From NCBI GenBank assembly GCA_002441055.1, contig DJWR01000248.1, positions 1 through 7,443 on the forward strand: 7,443 bases of DNA. Direction: 5' to 3'. How positions within the stretch are numbered: position 1 is the first letter of the stretch; the number at the start of each line of letters is the position of its first letter. The stretch comes from Caulobacteraceae bacterium UBA6225 (GTDB taxonomy: Bacteria > Pseudomonadota > Alphaproteobacteria > Caulobacterales > Caulobacteraceae). The notes below the pieces were generated by a model, which searched no databases, had not been told where the DNA came from, and saw only the letters and a program-made list of their open reading frames with translations. This document shows, one piece after another, positions 1 to 5,066 of the stretch. The position numbers and the translations under genes were made by a program.

Positions 1-1016
1 TGGCTCATATTGGCCAGGAAGCGGGACTTGCCGGTGTTCTGCGCCTCGGCCTCACCGCGGGCGGCTTCCAGCTCGGCTTCCTGATCGCGGCGGGCCCGGC
101 CATCGGCCAGGATGGCCACGACGCGGGCGGACCTGCCCCGGCGCAGACGAACCTCCAGCCAGCCGGTGGGATCAAACTCCGGGGCGAAGGCCAGGTCGGC
201 CCGACCGTCGCGCAACGCCACCTGGAATCCCCTGGCGAGCTCATGACGGCCCTGCGGCAAACCCAGGTCGAAGAAGGCCCGGCCAGCCAGGTCCGCTCCG
301 GCAAGGGGCTGGCCATAGGCGCCGGCGATCCGACCATCGGGCAGGAGATCAAGCAGCTGTGTCGGCTGTTCGGAGAGCAACCTTTGAAGCCGTCCCATGG
401 CGCTGGCCTGGGCTCGTTCCCGCCGTTCCATGCGGCGGAGCAGGCTGACGCCCCCCAGGGCCAGACCACCCGCGGCGCTCACCAAAGCGATCGCCTGCTG
501 AAGCTGCGCTGCAGCTGGGGCCGCCGCCGGGACGCCGCCCAGAAGGCTGACCAGGAGCCCCAACCCCAGCAGGCCGAGGGCCATGGCGCCCGCCGCAGCG
601 GCGCTGCGCGGACGGGCGTCGATCAGGCTGGCGGCGAGCGGCGCAAGACACCAGGCGCCCAGGGGGCCAAGCGTCCCGCCGCTGAGCAGCATGGCCAGCC
701 CCGGACCCAGGGTCCAGGCCGCCAGACGCAGCCGCCCGCCAGCGGCCCGCCGGGCCAGGGTCAGAGCGACATCGATCAGGGCCGGAAGCGCACCCAGCAT
801 CAGGAGGGCGCTCACCGCAGGGGGCGTCACGCCGCTGACCAGCCCGATCACCGCGCCGCCGGCGACCGCCATCAGCCAGCCGACGCTCCACCAGAAGGCC
901 TCCGTCGGCGGCACAACTGAGCCCATTGCGGGGCTGTCAGAGGGGGCGTCCATGGGAATTTCGGGTCGCAGTCTGGCTCTCACGGGGCGGAATCGCTCGG
1001 GAATAACGTCCGACAC
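1..1016 (-). CDS. Membrane sensor histidine kinase, DivJ-like (partial, 3' end outside window)
   Basis: This is the N-terminal part of an inner-membrane histidine kinase. Reading from a GTG at 1016, about 20 arginine-rich residues come first. Six hydrophobic segments follow at roughly residues 40-63, 66-88, 97-113, 116-132, 140-160 and 175-193. A PAS-like region (about 208-308) and a short charged linker lead into the H-box start KSRFLANMS (330-338). The next codon begins CA at the window edge, so the phospho-acceptor His would be residue 339. Caulobacter DivJ, as I remember it, has six membrane spans, a PAS-like region and its phosphorylated His at 338; the match in layout is the reason for the DivJ suggestion, but the catalytic domain is not visible. 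GTG 1016 is preferred over ATG 953 because GGGGGAG lies about 9 nt upstream of it and nothing similar precedes the ATG. The gene is divergent from another kinase. Confidence 0.85.
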   Translation of the reverse strand, partial: MSDVIPERFRPVRARLRPEIPMDAPSDSPAMGSVVPPTEAFWWSVGWLMAVAGGAVIGLVSGVTPPAVSALLMLGALPALIDVALTLARRAAGGRLRLAAWTLGPGLAMLLSGGTLGPLGAWCLAPLAASLIDARPRSAAAAGAMALGLLGLGLLVSLLGGVPAAAPAAAQLQQAIALVSAAGGLALGGVSLLRRMERRERAQASAMGRLQRLLSEQPTQLLDLLPDGRIAGAYGQPLAGADLAGRAFFDLGLPQGRHELARGFQVALRDGRADLAFAPEFDPTGWLEVRLRRGRSARVVAILADGRARRDQEAELEAARGEAEAQNTGKSRFLANMS

Positions 1017-1176
1017 TAGCCCTCGCTCCCCCAGCTAGCGAGCCTGCTCGCCCCCTGGGCGATGGTCACGAGGTCGCAGCCGACCCAATGTGGGCGCCAG
1101 GCGCGAAACCATTTCGTAAGTCCCCCGCCCGCAGTCTGGGCGATCACCCCGTCTCCGACCCCATGAGCCCCATCCC
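1017..1176. promoter_or_regulatory. Divergent intergenic region between two histidine kinase genes
   Basis: This 160-bp gap must hold the promoters of both divergent kinase genes. No convincing -35/-10 pair stands out. Three small symmetries are visible. CGAAA-CCA-TTTCG at 1104-1116 has perfect 5-bp arms. GCGAGC-CT-GCTCGC at 1038-1051 has 6-bp arms. CTAGC (1016-1020) pairs with GCTAG (1034-1038) and encloses the ribosome binding site of the left kinase. Any of these could be an operator or an mRNA structure; none matches a site I can name. Confidence 0.4.
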
Positions 1177-1989
1177 ATGGCAGATGCGGCCCCCCGTCGC
1201 GCTCCCCCACCGTCCGAGCCCGATCGCACCACGCATCTGGCCGCCCAGCGCCAGGCCCGCCGGGCGGCGCACAGACGCCTGGAGGCCCGGGCCGAGGAGC
1301 ATCGACGCTCCTTCCTGCGGATGGTCAGCCACGAACTGCGGACGCCGCTGAACTCCATTCTCGGCTTTTCGGAGCTGATCCAGGCCGAAATTTACGGCCC
1401 CCTGGGCGCCCCGGAATACAAGGAATACGCCGCCCTGATCCGAGACAGCGGGCAGAAGCTGCTGGCTCTGGCCAATCAGGTTCTGGAGATCGCCCGGCTG
1501 GAGAGCGGGACCGCCGACCTCGCCGCCCGCCGCGAACCCCTGGACCATGTGCTCGACGACGTGATCGACGGGCTGAGCGAGGAAATCCGCGGGCGCGGAG
1601 CCCAGGTGATCGTCGTCGATCAAGGGACCTTGCCTGACATTGTCGCAGACCCAAAGGGCGTGCGCACCGCCCTGGCCGCCTTGGTAGGAAACGCCCTCGC
1701 CTACGGGCCGGAGGGGGGCGTGGTTCGCATCGGCGCCGCCCTGGAGGACGAGGGGGTCACCCTGACCCTTATCGACCAGGGGCCTGGCGTCGCCGCCCAG
1801 GACATTCCGCGCCTGTTGCGCCCGTTTGAACAGGGGGAAAACGCCCTGATCCGGCGCGGCGAGGGCGCCGGCCTTGGTCTGCCTCTCGCCTATATGCTCT
1901 GTCGCGGCATGGGGGGCGGACTGACCCTTGGCCCCGGCCCCGAAGGCGGCCTGAAGGTCATGGTGCGGCTCGCAGCCCCGCAGACCTGA
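1177..1989 (+). CDS. Soluble histidine kinase without a recognisable sensor domain
   Basis: This is a 270-residue cytoplasmic histidine kinase. The first ~50 residues are Arg/Ala/Glu-rich and look like a coiled coil. The HisKA H-box follows, SHELRTPLNS, with phospho-acceptor His52. The ATP-binding domain has an N-box with Asn172 (LVGNALAYGP), a G1 box DQGPG at 200-204, an F-box Phe217 and a G2 box GEGAGLGLP at 228-236, so all the residues expected for autophosphorylation are present. No membrane segment, PAS or GAF domain and no receiver are present. ATG 1177 is the only usable start, because the frame is closed by a TAA at 1117 and contains no other ATG or GTG; its Shine-Dalgarno is weak. 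It is divergent from the membrane kinase and 50-60 bp ahead of sufE. No response regulator is in view, so the partner is unknown. Confidence 0.92.
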   Translation: MADAAPRRAPPPSEPDRTTHLAAQRQARRAAHRRLEARAEEHRRSFLRMVSHELRTPLNSILGFSELIQAEIYGPLGAPEYKEYAALIRDSGQKLLALANQVLEIARLESGTADLAARREPLDHVLDDVIDGLSEEIRGRGAQVIVVDQGTLPDIVADPKGVRTALAALVGNALAYGPEGGVVRIGAALEDEGVTLTLIDQGPGVAAQDIPRLLRPFEQGENALIRRGEGAGLGLPLAYMLCRGMGGGLTLGPGPEGGLKVMVRLAAPQT

Positions 1990-2051
1990 GCCTGTTGTCT
2001 GGCAACTGGCGCGTTGCGCCGTGGCCTTGGGGGGCTTAAGTGCGAGGCCAG

Positions 2052-2483
2052 ATGGACGGCATCCAGAAAACCCTCGACGAACTGGCCGACGAATTCGACC
2101 TCCTGGGCGACTGGGAGGAACGCTATCGCTATGTGATCGAGCTGGGGGGAGATCTGGCGCCCCTGAGCGAGGCCGAGCGTTCGGAGGCCAACAAGGTGCG
2201 CGGCTGCGCCAGCCAGGTCTGGTTGGTGACTGAGCCCCAGGCCGACGGGTCGGTCGCCTTTCGGGGGGACTCTGACGCCCACATCGTTCGCGGGTTGATC
2301 GCCATTCTTCTACGGCTGTTTTCCGGGCGCCGCCCCTCCGACATCCTGGCCTTTGACGCCCGCGAGGCCTTCAAGCGTCTGGGGCTGTCGGGAGCCTTGT
2401 CGACCCAGAGGTCCAATGGACTGGCGTCCATGGCCGAGCGCATCACCCGGGACGCCACGGCGCTCAACGCCGCCAATAGCTGA
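2052..2483 (+). CDS. sufE: SufE-type cysteine desulfuration protein
   Basis: SufE accepts sulfur from the cysteine desulfurase SufS as a persulfide and passes it to the SUF scaffold for Fe-S cluster assembly in the cytoplasm. The 143-residue product shows the family pattern from end to end. It opens with an N-terminal ELADEFDLLGDWEERYRYVIELG-like segment (residues about 9-32, conserved D-W-E-R-Y). KVRGCASQVWL then carries the sulfur-accepting Cys52 (Cys51 in E. coli SufE), and a helical C-terminus contains the F-GRRPSDIL and F-RLGL segments. A GTG at 2040, four codons upstream, is an alternative start behind a GGGGGG run; ATG 2052 has GAGG only 4 nt ahead. No other suf genes are present in the window. 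It lies about 60 bp behind the kinase gene and could be read from the same promoter. Its stop is 12 bp from the stop of the convergent PAS gene. Confidence 0.93.
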   Translation: MDGIQKTLDELADEFDLLGDWEERYRYVIELGGDLAPLSEAERSEANKVRGCASQVWLVTEPQADGSVAFRGDSDAHIVRGLIAILLRLFSGRRPSDILAFDAREAFKRLGLSGALSTQRSNGLASMAERITRDATALNAANS

Positions 2484-2495
2484 AAATCGGGCCGG

Positions 2496-2987
2496 TCAGG
2501 CCGCGCGAATGCCGGAAAAGCCGGACTCGCTCTGAAGGCCGACGACGGTGTCGTAGCCCATGATCATGTCCACATCCCGCCCATTGGAGGCCAGAGGCAG
2601 CCTGAGCCAGAGGATGGAGACATGGCCGGCCCCGCGCCAGGCCAGGCTGTGGACGCCGACGCCTGGACGGCGCTCCTGGACGACCGCGGTCAACTCCTCA
2701 CGCCAGTAGTCGGCGGCCGCGGCGTTATAGACCTCGCCCAGGGTGCGGCCGGTGATTTCCCGGCCGTAGATGCTGTAGAGCCCGGTGCCCGCCAGGCGCA
2801 CGCGGAAATCCAGCGGATCGCGCCGGATGTCGATCAGGCTGACCGTGGGCAACAGGCGCTTGAGCGCCGCCGGATCCACATCCCCGCGGGCAGGCAGCCG
2901 CGCGCCACGGCGCAGGCCGGCCCAATAGCCGTAAATTTCCTCGTGAGCACGGGCGGCAGCCGCCGAAGCCCCAATCTGAGCCGCCAT
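2496..2987 (-). CDS. Single-domain PAS protein (PAS_5 family)
   Basis: This is a 163-residue cytoplasmic protein made almost entirely of one PAS fold of the PAS_5 type (PF07310, recognised by eye). It shows the typical order: YWAGLRRGARLPARGDVDP (21-39), then LKRLLPTVSLIDI (42-54), the strand FRVRLAGTGL (61-70), YGREITGRTL (74-83) and a closing strand pair around 111-145. There is no output domain, so it must act by binding a partner or ligand. In Caulobacter the single-domain PAS protein MopJ works this way on DivJ and DivL (from memory); whether this is its orthologue is open. ATG 2987 is chosen over GTG 3029 because AAGGA sits 8 nt ahead of it. The gene has its own promoter region downstream of the mucR terminator, and that region is rich in GANTC sites. 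Confidence 0.9.
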   Translation of the reverse strand: MAAQIGASAAAARAHEEIYGYWAGLRRGARLPARGDVDPAALKRLLPTVSLIDIRRDPLDFRVRLAGTGLYSIYGREITGRTLGEVYNAAAADYWREELTAVVQERRPGVGVHSLAWRGAGHVSILWLRLPLASNGRDVDMIMGYDTVVGLQSESGFSGIRAA

Positions 2988-3060
2988 GTTCAGATTCCTT
3001 AACAACCCATTGGAATCGCGACGAATCACTTATCGCCCGTATGGCGAATCTAGGGCAAGC
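2988..3060 (-). promoter_or_regulatory. Candidate promoter of the PAS gene with four GANTC sites
   Basis: Reading on the minus strand, a possible -35 TTGCCC (3058-3053) and -10 GATAAG (3034-3029) are 18 nt apart. The -10 lies 41 nt before the ATG. GANTC, the target of the CcrM adenine methyltransferase in Caulobacter and relatives, occurs at 2993-2997, 3013-3017, 3023-3027 and 3046-3050. One of these falls between the -35 and -10 boxes and one near the expected transcription start. The -10 is part of a 12-bp element also found upstream of mucR. The promoter boxes are my reading; the GANTC sites are directly visible. Confidence 0.5.
3028..3039 (-). repeat. 12-bp element shared with the mucR upstream region (copy 1)
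   Basis: The minus-strand sequence CGGGCGATAAGT is found here and again at 3644-3655, in the same orientation. Each copy lies upstream of a minus-strand gene: 41 nt before the PAS ATG here and 66 nt before the mucR ATG there. It may be a common -10 region or a common regulator site. Confidence 0.6.
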
Positions 3061-3099
3061 CGAAATCGCCACCTGCGACGAAGAAGGTCTACAAATCGC

Positions 3100-3138
3100 A
3101 AAAAACGCCCGCCTCACGGGGAGGCGGGCGTTTTTTTT
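3100..3138 (-). terminator. Strong intrinsic terminator of mucR, bidirectional in form
   Basis: A perfect hairpin has arms 3100-3115 and 3121-3136 around a 5-nt loop. Its GC core is CGCCCGCCTC/GAGGCGGGCG, flanked by A and T runs. It starts about 20 nt past the mucR stop codon, and minus-strand RNA would end in six U residues. The plus-strand side ends in eight T residues, so it would also stop transcription arriving from the left. It isolates the PAS gene from mucR read-through. Confidence 0.93.
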
Positions 3139-3158
3139 CGGCCCGGAGGCTGGAAGGA

Positions 3159-3578
3159 TCAGCGCTTCTTGCGCGCCGCCTGCCGACCACCCTGACCAAG
3201 ACCCATCTGCTTGGCGAGGTCCGAACGCGCCTTGGCGTAGTTCGGGGCGACCATGGGGTAATCCTTGGGCAGGCCCCACTTAGCGCGGTATTCTTCAGGG
3301 CTCATATTGTACTTGGTCCGCAGGTGCCGCTTCAGCGACTTGAACTTGCGGCCATCTTCCAGGCAGATCAGGAAGTCCGGCGTAATGGAGCGACGCACAG
3401 GAACAGCCGGTTCCTTGGGCGGGGCTTCCACAGCTTCCGGCGCCGTGGTGACGCCAGCCAGCGCGCGATGCACCGCCTGGATCAGGTTCGGCAGGTCGGC
3501 TGCAGCGACCGAATTGTTGCCGACATAGGCCGACACGATATCGGCCGTCATCTCGATGACTTCTGCTTTTTCGTCCAT
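3159..3578 (-). CDS. mucR: MucR/Ros family zinc-finger-type transcriptional regulator
   Basis: This 139-residue DNA-binding protein belongs to the alphaproteobacterial MucR/Ros family. These proteins bind AT-rich promoter DNA and silence many genes, often including their own; in Caulobacter they act on the SciP/CtrA cell-cycle network. The N-terminal region (EMTADIVSAYVGNNSV, 9-24) is the conserved oligomerisation part. A Pro/Ala linker (44-62) follows. The finger region CLEDGRKFKSLKRHLRTKY (72-90) leads into MSPEEYRAKWGL and DYPMVAPNYAKARSDLAKQMGLG. The finger ligands would be Cys72, Asp75 and His85. Where most MucR proteins have a fourth ligand His there is Lys89 followed by Tyr90, so zinc binding is doubtful. 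The N-terminus matches the family start, although no clear Shine-Dalgarno precedes ATG 3578. The C-terminal tail is strongly basic. The gene is monocistronic, with its own terminator. Confidence 0.95.
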   Translation of the reverse strand: MDEKAEVIEMTADIVSAYVGNNSVAAADLPNLIQAVHRALAGVTTAPEAVEAPPKEPAVPVRRSITPDFLICLEDGRKFKSLKRHLRTKYNMSPEEYRAKWGLPKDYPMVAPNYAKARSDLAKQMGLGQGGRQAARKKR

Positions 3579-3795
3579 TTGATTTACCCAGAACGGCGCA
3601 ATTTGAGCGCCACAACATCTGATTCCCAGATCAGTTGTCTGCTACTTATCGCCCGCAAACCCCGGGCACAAGACAATAGGTCTCAAAACTGTCTTCGTGG
3701 CAGCAAAAGCCTGGAAATTGCGTGTCAGAGTTGAGTAGGTGCGACCGGGCGTCACAGGCTCGAGATTTGAGGCCTGCCCTACGCTTGCTCCGTCG
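3579..3795 (-). promoter_or_regulatory. mucR upstream region with inverted repeats
   Basis: This 217-bp gap, the longest in the window, separates mucR from the DUF2336 stop codon and is more AT-rich than the genes around it. On the minus strand a possible -10 GATAAG lies at 3650-3645. Candidate -35 boxes are TTGTGC (3671-3666) or TTGTCT (3676-3671), both with non-ideal spacing. Between this and the ATG is an inverted repeat, CTGAT-N6-ATCAG (3619-3634), containing one GANTC site at 3621-3625. Further out, AAGACA (3670-3675) and TGTCTT (3690-3695) form a second, looser repeat. MucR proteins commonly repress their own genes, so these are reasonable places to look for autoregulation. Confidence 0.45.
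3644..3655 (-). repeat. 12-bp element shared with the PAS gene promoter (copy 2)
   Basis: This is the second copy of CGGGCGATAAGT on the minus strand, identical to 3028-3039, located 66 nt upstream of the mucR start. The bases on either side differ between the copies, so the identity is confined to this element. Confidence 0.6.
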
Positions 3796-5007
3796 CTAGT
3801 TGCGCCCAAGCTCTTTTGCAAAAGCCAGCATCGCCGCGCGCTGCGGCAGGGAGTATTCGTCAATGACGCTTTCATCTCCCTCACGAATGGCCTGCAACAG
3901 TTCCGGCGTCATGGCCGAAGACAAAGACCAGTTCCAATAGCGCAACACAGTCTGGGCCCGGTCGACCGCCAGGGTGTCATAGATGACCATGGTGCGCTCA
4001 AAGGCGGGATTAGGCGCCCCGTCCTCCCCGGTCTCGGGGCGCCGCAGACCTCGCCAGAGGGCGCGGAGCGCCGCGCGGGGCAGGCCCGTGGCTTTGCAGA
4101 GGATCGCCAGGGGCTCGCCGCCTGGGTCGGTGAACAGCTTGGCGCCGGTCATGGGCTTGAGACCGGCCAGATAGGAGATTTCCTCGGCCACCTCGCGGGT
4201 CATGCCGTGCTGGGCCGCCGAGACCGCCGCCTCCAGGCTGGTGAAGGGGCTCTTCTCGATGGCTGCGCGGTTGCGCTGTCGACGCTCGATGAACTGCAGC
4301 GCCTTCCGCGACATGGGATCTTGCCACCCTTCCTGGGCGGCCATGGGGAAGATGTCTCCGGCTGCATCCTGCAGGATTTCGCGGGACACCGCGAACCGCT
4401 GCAGGATCGTGCGCCTGGCCTCTGGATCGGCCCACCAGAACAGCACATAGGCCTGGGCGGGCCGCAGCTCAGGTCGACGCAGCAGCGCAGGCGCCAGCTG
4501 GGGCGCATCACGGCTGATGACCACCAGGGCTTCCAGGCCCGCATGGCCGATCTTCGCGTCACGATTGGCCAATACGGTCTCAATGACCTTCAGCTCGCCG
4601 GCGGCCACCAGGGCCTCCACCACCACCTCGCTCAGCCCCTTGCGGGCGGCGATCATCAGGCGGTGCTCAGTCCCGGCCGTCCGGGCGCAGTCCAGCAGCT
4701 CGGCGTCGGAGAGACTCTCGCACTCCTCCAGGAGCGGTCGGGCCACCCGGGGCTCGTCATGCAACAGCAGGCGGGCGAGTTGCGCCGGCGGCTCAGTCAG
4801 GCCCGCCAGGCGCCTGGAGACACGCAGTCTCTCCTCGGGGGAGGCGTCCCGCAGCATCTCGATCAGCAGGTCGGCCGTGACCGCCCGTTCGAAGGCGTTG
4901 ATCCGGCTGGACGGCAGGCAGACCACATCGGCCAGCCGTCGCAGCAAGGCGCCGCGCGCGCGGAACTGCGGCGGCGGGTCGTCCGGAAGGGGCGCGCTCT
5001 GGCTCAT
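3796..5007 (-). CDS. DUF2336 domain protein, helical repeat, function unknown
   Basis: This is a 403-residue soluble protein of the DUF2336 family (PF10098, recognised by eye), whose biochemical role is not established. The N-terminal ~250 residues are a run of short Leu/Ala-rich helices resembling HEAT-type repeats. Typical family segments are visible: ERLRVSRRLAGL, HDEPRVARPLLEE, SLSDAELLDCARTAGTEHR, KGLSEVVVEALV and LKVIETVLANRDAKI. The C-terminal part (about 250-400) is less characteristic and includes VLRYWNWSL and a conserved-looking Glu/Asp-rich end. There is no signal peptide, membrane span or catalytic motif that I can recognise, so a scaffold or protein-binding role is only a guess from the fold. 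ATG 5007 is preferred to GTG 5019; GGAG lies 11 nt ahead of the ATG. It is 59 bp downstream of the crotonase gene on the same strand, with a hairpin in between, so co-transcription is uncertain. Confidence 0.85.
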   Translation of the reverse strand: MSQSAPLPDDPPPQFRARGALLRRLADVVCLPSSRINAFERAVTADLLIEMLRDASPEERLRVSRRLAGLTEPPAQLARLLLHDEPRVARPLLEECESLSDAELLDCARTAGTEHRLMIAARKGLSEVVVEALVAAGELKVIETVLANRDAKIGHAGLEALVVISRDAPQLAPALLRRPELRPAQAYVLFWWADPEARRTILQRFAVSREILQDAAGDIFPMAAQEGWQDPMSRKALQFIERRQRNRAAIEKSPFTSLEAAVSAAQHGMTREVAEEISYLAGLKPMTGAKLFTDPGGEPLAILCKATGLPRAALRALWRGLRRPETGEDGAPNPAFERTMVIYDTLAVDRAQTVLRYWNWSLSSAMTPELLQAIREGDESVIDEYSLPQRAAMLAFAKELGRN

Positions 5008-5028
5008 CTGGACGCCCACTCCACCACA

Positions 5029-5059
5029 GGGGCGTTAACCACGGGTTCCCGTGCGCCCC
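5029..5059 (-). other. Bulged GC hairpin between the crotonase and DUF2336 genes
   Basis: CACGGG-TT-CCCGTG (5040-5053) is a perfect 14-bp symmetry. It extends outwards through GGGGCG (5029-5034) pairing with CGCCCC (5054-5059), leaving the 5-nt bulge TTAAC on one side. It lies just past the crotonase stop and about 20 nt ahead of the DUF2336 start. No U-run follows it in minus-strand RNA, so it is not a standard intrinsic terminator; it could slow ribosomes, mark an mRNA processing point or be a protein-binding site. Confidence 0.45.
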
Positions 5060-5066
5060 CGCCTTC

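Noticed and set aside
243..920. 225-codon plus-strand frame and overlapping frames opposite the membrane kinase
   Set aside because: The minus-strand frame encodes six membrane segments and an H-box; the opposite frame is Gln/Arg/Gly-rich with no domain.
2008..2020. GGCGC-GTT-GCGCC stem between the soluble kinase and sufE
   Set aside because: Only 5 bp with no T-run; such short GC symmetries are frequent at this base composition.
2988..3003. Possible full CtrA site (TTAA-N7-TTAA) at the PAS gene start
   Set aside because: Only one TTAA half (2999-3002) is present; the second half does not match on either strand.
3755..3776. Hairpin CAGGCTC / GAGGCCTG after the DUF2336 stop
   Set aside because: The stem is 7 bp with one bulge and has no T-run after it, which is too weak to call a terminator.
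3642..3884. 80-codon minus-strand frame in the mucR upstream gap
   Set aside because: It overlaps the end of the DUF2336 gene in another frame, has no ribosome binding site or family resemblance, and covers the promoter region.
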